Assembly (NCBI GenBank): GCA_963555705.1 | Contig: OY743189.1 | Span: forward strand, 2,373,501 to 2,437,500 | Source of the DNA: Ligustrum vulgare | Taxonomy: Eukaryota > Streptophyta > Magnoliopsida > Lamiales > Oleaceae | Direction of reading: 5' to 3' | Length of the DNA: 64,000 bases | Shown: positions 58,088 to 64,000 of the stretch, piece after piece | Position numbering within the stretch: the stretch's first letter is position 1 | Layout: each line of letters opens with the position of its first letter | The notes under the pieces: model-generated | Told to the model about the DNA's origin: nothing | What the model saw: only the letters and a program-made list of their open reading frames with translations | Database searches by the model: none | Translations under genes and position numbers: made by a program

Positions 58088-58280
58088 AATTATGATTTCG
58101 AAAGACATTTAAAGACTTTTTTAATAGACTTTTTTTAATGAATTTCATTGAATTTATTGACTTTTATGGATTTGTACAGACTTTTAAAGACTTTTGTGGA
58201 CATTTATTTAGAAGACTTTGATGGTAGATTGATTTAAATGACTTTCATAGACTTTTACAGACTTTTATTTTTTAATTGAA
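58088..58280. repeat. GACTTTTA-rich repeat cluster
   Basis: At least eight AGACTTTT or TGACTTTTAT motifs in 190 bases, possibly the body of a small MITE. It adjoins the uncertain right end of the Harbinger element. Confidence 0.55.
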
Positions 58281-58612
58281 AAACTTGAATATGTCAAGTG
58301 AATTGAAAAAAAAAAAAATTACAATGTGAGAGAAAAATTATTTTAGGACAAATAAACATTTGTGATTAAAAAAAATGGGGAAAAAATAAAATCAAAATTG
58401 TATTATGTTCATAATTGCACTTAGGTAACATATTATTATTAGTCAACTCAATAACATAAATAAATAAATCAAGTACCAATATTTGTAAAAATAATCCGTG
58501 AAGAAAAAATTAACTAATCAACATACCCAATAACATATTATTATTATTAGTCCACTCAATAAATAAATCAAGTACTAATATTTGTAAAAATAATCTGTGA
58601 AGAAAAAATTAA
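58281..58612. other. AT-rich DNA with a short direct repeat
   Basis: The phrase AATAAATCAAGTA, TAATATTTGTAAAAATAAT, CTGTGAAGAAAAAATTAACTA occurs twice (about 58462-58518 and 58560-58616), a tandem duplication of about 100 bp beside the HARBI1-like remnant. Confidence 0.6.
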
Positions 58613-58615
58613 CTA

Positions 58616-59142
58616 GTCAACATGTCCAACATCATTCCACATATTGGTAGCTATTGTAGCTCGCCAATCATTAGCATTCTCTCTTTGTTGTTCTTGACTC
58701 TCATTAAGTGATCCAAAATCGTCTTCTTGATCATCTAGCATCGATGAAGTTGAAACTTCATCATTTGGTTCAATTGGAAACTCATCGGAACGATACTCAT
58801 TACGTATAAAATTATGTACTCCCGCACAAGCTAACACTAGCTCTGCTTGTGTTCTATACGGAAATGGAGGAGCTGTTTTAAAAATTGTGAACCTTGATTT
58901 AAAAATTCCAAATATTCGCTCAATTACGTTTCTCAAGGAAGCATGTTGAAGATTGAACAACTCTTTTTCATTTTCAGGGTCACGACCTCAACCGGAAAAA
59001 TCTTGAAGATGATAGCGAACGCCTCGAAATGGAGCTAAAAATTGGCGCCGACTAGGATTTTTAGCAACTCATTGCTCTCTTCCATCCTCCATACTTTATA
59101 TTTTCCTTGGTGTGAATCTCCATTTTCTTTTTTATTGTCCAT
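58616..59142 (-). pseudogene. HARBI1/ALP1-like element: ORF1 start fused to transposase end
   Basis: From 59142 the minus strand begins MDNKKENGDSHQGKYKVW and MEESNELLKILV, the start of a Myb/SANT-like ORF1. At about 59045 it passes, in another frame, directly into transposase C-terminal text (SRRQFLAPFRGVRYHLQDF, a stop, ELFNLQHASLRNVIERIFGI, LVLACAGVHNFIRNEY). It ends ATNMWNDVGHVD at 58613. The Glu of the DDE triad lies in VIERIFG. The middle of both genes is missing. It is a different Harbinger lineage from the element at 54.3-58.1 kb. Confidence 0.7.
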
Positions 59143-61333
59143 CCTAATATCACAAGATGCCCGACGACATACATTTTATATTAAATAATATTATATGCAA
59201 ACTTTACAAAAATACATGCTCCATAAACAACAAGAACATCTTCATCCATTAAAGGTGTTTCTCCAAAATACCCCTACATATATGTTATAGGATCCTAATT
59301 CAGGTTTCTCCAATGCATTAAAATTAATAAGTGTTTTCATTTTTTGAGACTTTTTTATAGTAAAATGCTCAGGAAATTAATAAACGGACTTTATATGGGA
59401 TCCCGAAGAAAAGCAAACATTAAGTTTGGAATCTAAAGGTTTTAAGACGATTAGGCATAAGGACAATAATGGAGTAACTACATAGAATCATGTTCTGCCC
59501 AAATAACGACACATAACTTGGTAAAGAAAATATTAATGTGCAACATAATTAAATAGAAGTTAACCATTAAGTTGATTATGCAAAGAAATGCATCTAATCC
59601 CGTAGACCTCACTTCCTCAAAAGATTATCAATTTCTAGATAAAACTACTGACTTCTTAAATCATATAATAAATTTGATTCAGTCTTTATTAATGCGATTT
59701 TCCAACTAAACTAAACACCTCTTACAAAGTAAATAACTGATTAAAGCTATCCATCTTAATCAAATTAGTTCAGATTCTGATTAAATGGACTAATTTCTTT
59801 TGTCTTTTACACAAATTATTGTAACAAATAATTTACCGAGCAACTTCCTAGTTCCTATCAAAGAAAGTATTCAGTTTCTGCAAACTCTGTTAATTATTAT
59901 AAATACAGAGACTGAAAATGAAAGGAGGATCACTATAATTAAAATGAGATACTCAGATACATATCTTTCTCTTACTTATAAATTTCCAGTCACTGATGAC
60001 GGAACACAAACAATCCGGCAGATGCATTTGATTGTTTCTCGGTAAGGTTAGTTTAGACCTTAATTCTAGTTTGTTAGATTATGGGATGTCCCATGTTTTT
60101 CGACAAGATTCTTGATGACCCAAAAGAATTCAACACAGAAGCTCAAAACTTATTCAGATAACACAACTAAAATTCCAAAACATGGGGGTATTGGGTAGGC
60201 AGTATCCACCAAAGGATTGAACATGAATATCGAAATCGGCCCTATATGATGCGAGAACATAATTTCCTGAAGAAGATGAAAAGCTAATCATTCATCTCAC
60301 ACGGAATCAAGAATCAATTTCACTGTATACACAACTTCTGATGAATCAAAACACAAATCAACAAAATAAATTCTGAAAACAAAAGAAAGAAGAAGATAGA
60401 CATTACCTCAAACGAAGTCATAAAGATGGCAGAAGAAGGTTAGGGCAGGAAGCGTTTCCCCACCTCTATCACTTTATATATTTCTTCCATGTAATGCTCT
60501 CATTCGAAAAACCCGTGTTTTTCCGGTAACGAGTAGCCGGATCAGCCCCTTGGTCACCGGATTTCGCCACTACCCAACCTCTATCTTCCCTCTAACGCCT
60601 GAGACTTTGCTGTCGGACTACCATAGACGTCAGCCTTCTCCCCACCGGCATCAATTTCGGCCTGAAAACGTTGAAATCAGTTGAAAACCATAGACCAAAT
60701 TTCTGAAAATCGAACACAGCTTCGCTCTTTGAAAATGGCGGACTAATGAAGTATGGAATGGGGGAGGGGGGATTTTAAAAATATCCAAGGCAAATATGGC
60801 TAATTCAAAATACCCTAATTTTTTAAAAACTAATCACAATATCCATTTTTCTTTAAAATGACGTGTATATCCTTAATAACCATATTTCTCTTATAACCTT
60901 CATTTATTTCATATTTATATTAAAACGAAAACAATACAATTCTCACTTTTCATTATTCTCTCATTTTTTTCATCTGTTTGTGCTCAATAGACAGATAAAT
61001 TATTCTCTTATTTTTTATCTTCTTATGCTAAAAAAATCCGCAAAAAATATACAAATCTCAACTAAAAGATTTCATTCGCTACTTCTTATCGGTAAGTTGA
61101 TTTAGCAATATTTTTTATACTGTATTTAATTTTGTTCTCGTTGTGTTAAACTTATTCAACAGATCTATAATTTCAGTAACCAAAAATTAACGAAAAATTC
61201 ATATATTGTTAATTTTTTAGTTAATAATAATTATAGATCTATAATTATGTAGACTAAACAATGAAAATTAATATAGCGAAGTGTGATTTTTTATCAACTT
61301 AGTAACAAAATCGGAAGAATTGAACATTAGAGC
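59143..61333. other. Intergenic region without recognised genes
   Basis: An 81-codon open frame at 59800-60045 has no recognisable features. The stretch 60400-60780 is GC-richer and looks like a gene leader on the minus strand (a GAG/GTAATG donor-like site near 60410), but no protein follows. I make no gene call. Confidence 0.4.
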
Positions 61334-61830
61334 GGGAAAAAATGCCCGTCGATGGTCCGGCCGGACCAATTTCAAAAATAATTATTCTAAATTATTTTTT
61401 TACATTATAAATAAATTATAAAATTCTAAACAGTTTTTTTATTCTTAATATTATTTATCATTTATTACAAAAAAAAATTCATTACTAAATATAATTAGAA
61501 TTAACAAATGGCTAACTATGATTTCATAATTGTAACAAAAAATTAATAATTTCACAATGTTGGAAAATGTAATTATAATGTCATAATTTGTTAATAATAA
61601 TTACAAATAAGATATGTAATTATAATTTCTTAATTTCTTAATAAAAATGAATTAATAATTTCATAATAATTAGAAATAAGATATGTAATTATAATTTCAT
61701 AATGCAAATAAGAAATTTATTAATAATATCAAAATAAATATAATTATAATAATTAAATAATGTTTAATTTTCCAACTTGTTCATTTACGTGCGGTAGTCT
61801 ACAATTTAGAATGGTTAAATATTGCGGAAG
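61334..61830 (+). repeat. Left long terminal inverted repeat of MULE copy 2
   Basis: It probably starts GGGAAAAAATGCCCGTCG and continues with GGTCCGGCCGGACC and a long AT-rich block that is the inverted counterpart of 25850-26670. A deletion of about 200 bp relative to that copy lies near 61758 at AATGTT. The preceding nine bases (ATTAGAGCG) would be the target duplication, but the other end is outside the window. Confidence 0.65.
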
Positions 61831-61934
61831 CATCCGGCCCGACAACTATTTTTTTTACAATTATTTTTTATCAGTTAATCTGATTTTCCCTAACTTGTTG
61901 TTTTGAAATTTTATTATTTTTAATTAATGCAGAT

Positions 61935-64000
61935 ATGACTTTCATACCAGTTTCTTATTTTGGTGAATTTGTGGTTGATGAAAATCTGCAATGGTCATGA
62001 AAATATACAATTGCTCAAAACATTTCTGTAATTTTGTTAACTCCAGGTATGTCATTTACAGACATGTACAACAAACTACAAGATCAACTCGAAGTTGGTC
62101 CATCTGAATATGATATGAAATTTGGATTTCTATATAACTCTAATTCTACTGTTGCATTGCCACCCTTGTTTGTTACTTTTGATGTGCAAATTACGTGGTT
62201 AATTGAGGCAAATAAAAAGGAAAATATTCCTCTCTGTGTAACTTTAGTACGAAAGGATACTCCCATAATCAGAATGAAGAATTCGATGGTGGGGATTAGA
62301 ATTTGAATGATATTTGGAACACATTAGAAATAGCTCGTGAGGATGATGATATTATTCCTGATACAGTTGCTATACTCCATGATCCTCTTATCACCCATAG
62401 AAGTCATGATGTAGTCGGAGACAATCAGGAGGGCATTCCATTTACAAACAATGATATGATTAATTTGAATGAACTTGGCCCAGCCTGTGAGTTCAGGACT
62501 CACAGGCTGGGCCAAGTTCACGATCGACTAATTGTTCATATGTGGTTTCAGATGATGAAGATTTGGAAGTCCAGCAATTATTTAATAACAAGCAAGATCT
62601 CCAAGAAGCGGTGCACAGTATTGCACTTAAGTACAATTTCGAGTTTAAAGTGAAGAAGTCAGACAGGAGTACCTACACAATTGTCTGTGTAGATGATAAT
62701 TGTAGTTAGCTTCTGCGAGCAACGAGGATGAACACAAATCAATTCTTCGTAGTTCGCAAGTATGCACGAGAGCATACTTGTCAAGTGGGCATTCGTCGAA
62801 ATGATCATAGACAAGCGCGTTCATGGTTTATAGGACGACAGATAATGCATAAGTTTGATGACCCAAGGACTATTTACAGACCCAGAGACATCATTAACGA
62901 TGTGCAGAGATTTTGGGGTGACCATGAGCTACCAGAAGGCCTGGAAGGCTAGAGAATGTGCGTTAGAAGATTTAATGGGTTCCCCCGAGGAAAGTTATGT
63001 GAAATTAGCCAGGTATTGTCATAACATGTCGAGAACTAATCCTGATTCGACATTCTTTATTGAGGCTGACGACGACAATCGCTTCAAGTATTTTTTTCAT
63101 GGCTCTTGGACAATGTATAAATGGATTTAGAAGATCGATGTGACCTATAATTCTAGTAGATGGTACAACACTGAAAGCTAGATATGAAGGGAAGTTAATT
63201 ATTGCTACATGTCAAGATGCCAACATTCAAATATACCCTCTTGCGTTCGGCATAGTGGATAGCGAAAATGATCTAGTGATGAATTGGTTTTTCTCAAAGT
63301 TGAGGGAAGTAATTGGAGATGTCCATAACCTTGCTTTTATAACTGATCAGGGAAATTCTATCATAAATGATATAGCTGAAGTTTTTCCCGAGGCACACCA
63401 TGGTTATTGCATGTACCATATACAAGGAAATTTGAAGACGACGTACCGTGGTACTGAGATCGTTTCCTTGTTTAAGAGAGCAGCAGAGGCTTACACTTTT
63501 GAAGATTATAATAAGTTCATGATCGAAATAGATAACAAGAGTAAGAAAGCCTCGGAGTACTTAATAGATAAATTGGGGATTCAACATTGGGCACGGTGTC
63601 AATTTCCAGGACATCGATACAATATGATGACGTCAAATAACATGGAGTCTTTGAATCCATTATTTAAGAAGGATCGAGAGTTACCAATTCTGGAAATGAT
63701 TGAGAACATTAGGGAGAAGTTAAAGGTTTGGTTTCACGATAGACGTGAGGAATCTCAATCATACACATCTTATCTCACCCCTGCCATGGAAACCAAACTC
63801 TTCAAGACATTAGACCTGGCTAGAAGGTTGGGCGTGGAGCCAATGGACCAGTTTAGATTCAACGTTGTATGCGGACGTAATGTTGGTTATGTTGTGGACT
63901 TGAATGATAACACGTTCACGTGTAGACAGTTTGCTAGACATTGGTGCTTTTCACCACAGTCATTATCAACTGAGTACTATACCACTGCTTTGTGGAGAGA
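61935..64000 (+). pseudogene. mudrA-like MULE transposase, copy 2 (continues past window)
   Basis: The ATG at 61935 opens MTFIPVSYFGEFVVDENLQW. TGA at 61998 replaces an expected Trp codon, and the frame continues through SVILLTPGMSFTDMYNKL. It then parallels copy 1, including the MuDR domain, a continuous core (KLIIATCQDANIQIYPLAF across the site where copy 1 has its insertion) and HHGYCMYHIQGNLK. Defects are a frameshift near 62262, a palindromic rearrangement at 62471-62519, a TAG near 62707, a frameshift near 62940, and a deletion at about 63931 that removes the Cys/His core of the SWIM finger. It lies in the same orientation as copy 1. Confidence 0.85.
62471..62519. repeat. Perfect 22-bp inverted repeat inside MULE copy 2
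   Basis: The arms GAACTTGGCCCAGCCTGTGA(GT) and its exact complement surround a five-base TCAGG loop. Copy 1 has only the right arm (about 431-452) and unrelated sequence where the left arm lies. Confidence 0.95.

Noticed and set aside
59800..60045. 81-codon frame
   Set aside because: No family features, no promoter or splice support, AT-rich surroundings.

Overview
The window looks like nuclear DNA from an angiosperm, most likely a eudicot. It is AT-rich with long gene-poor stretches. It carries plant-specific transposon lineages (MULE with ULP1/DUF1985 genes, CACTA with DUF4216/DUF4218, Tat-lineage gypsy, a Cassandra-like 5S element, tRNA-type SINEs, PIF/Harbinger) and one plant nepenthesin-type aspartic protease gene. 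I cannot name the species. There is no sign of a bacterium, organelle, CRISPR array or replicating virus.

Layout. (1) 1 to about 26.7 kb is one very large MULE, broken by nested insertions. Its mudrA-like transposase (+, 1-2468) faces a second gene on the minus strand (25.83 kb down to 2.97 kb) that encodes a DUF1985 and ULP1-like protease. A 278-bp Cassandra-like element sits in the transposase. A 3.1-kb deleted gypsy element (TSD TCCCA) lies between exons of the ULP1 gene. A 14.3-kb CACTA element (11016-25341, TSD CTT) splits the DUF1985 exon. The CACTA itself contains a SINE cluster, a truncated Tat-lineage gypsy element with its antisense gene, and a captured PPR gene fragment. The right long terminal inverted repeat of the MULE is at about 25.85-26.67 kb. 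(2) 27-32.3 kb holds gypsy LTR and gag remnants and a Tourist-like MITE, followed by a hAT-like MITE. (3) 33.8-41.65 kb holds a cluster of SINE-like units interrupted by a young 6.7-kb non-autonomous LTR element (TSD ACAAC) with one unrecognised ORF. (4) 42.3-47.8 kb holds remnants of a third DUF1985/MULE element, a dispersed duplication and a second Tourist-like MITE. (5) 48141-49709 is the only apparently intact cellular gene, an intronless secreted aspartic protease. (6) 51-54.3 kb holds gypsy LTR remnants. (7) 54.3-59.2 kb holds two PIF/Harbinger elements of different lineages. One has two divergent genes separated by a tandem-repeat promoter region. The other is an internal-deletion chimera. 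(8) From 61.33 kb to the window end a second copy of the same MULE family begins, in the same orientation as the first.

The most informative points are the reading-frame-preserving triplication of an exon in the ULP1 gene, the apparent loss of its catalytic Cys and His, a 5S-bearing element flanked by a 9-bp (not 5-bp) duplication, a perfect snap-back palindrome in the second MULE copy, the PPR fragment inside the CACTA, and a gag-position ORF of unknown origin in a recently inserted LTR element. All boundaries and family calls come from reading the sequence by eye. No similarity search was run.
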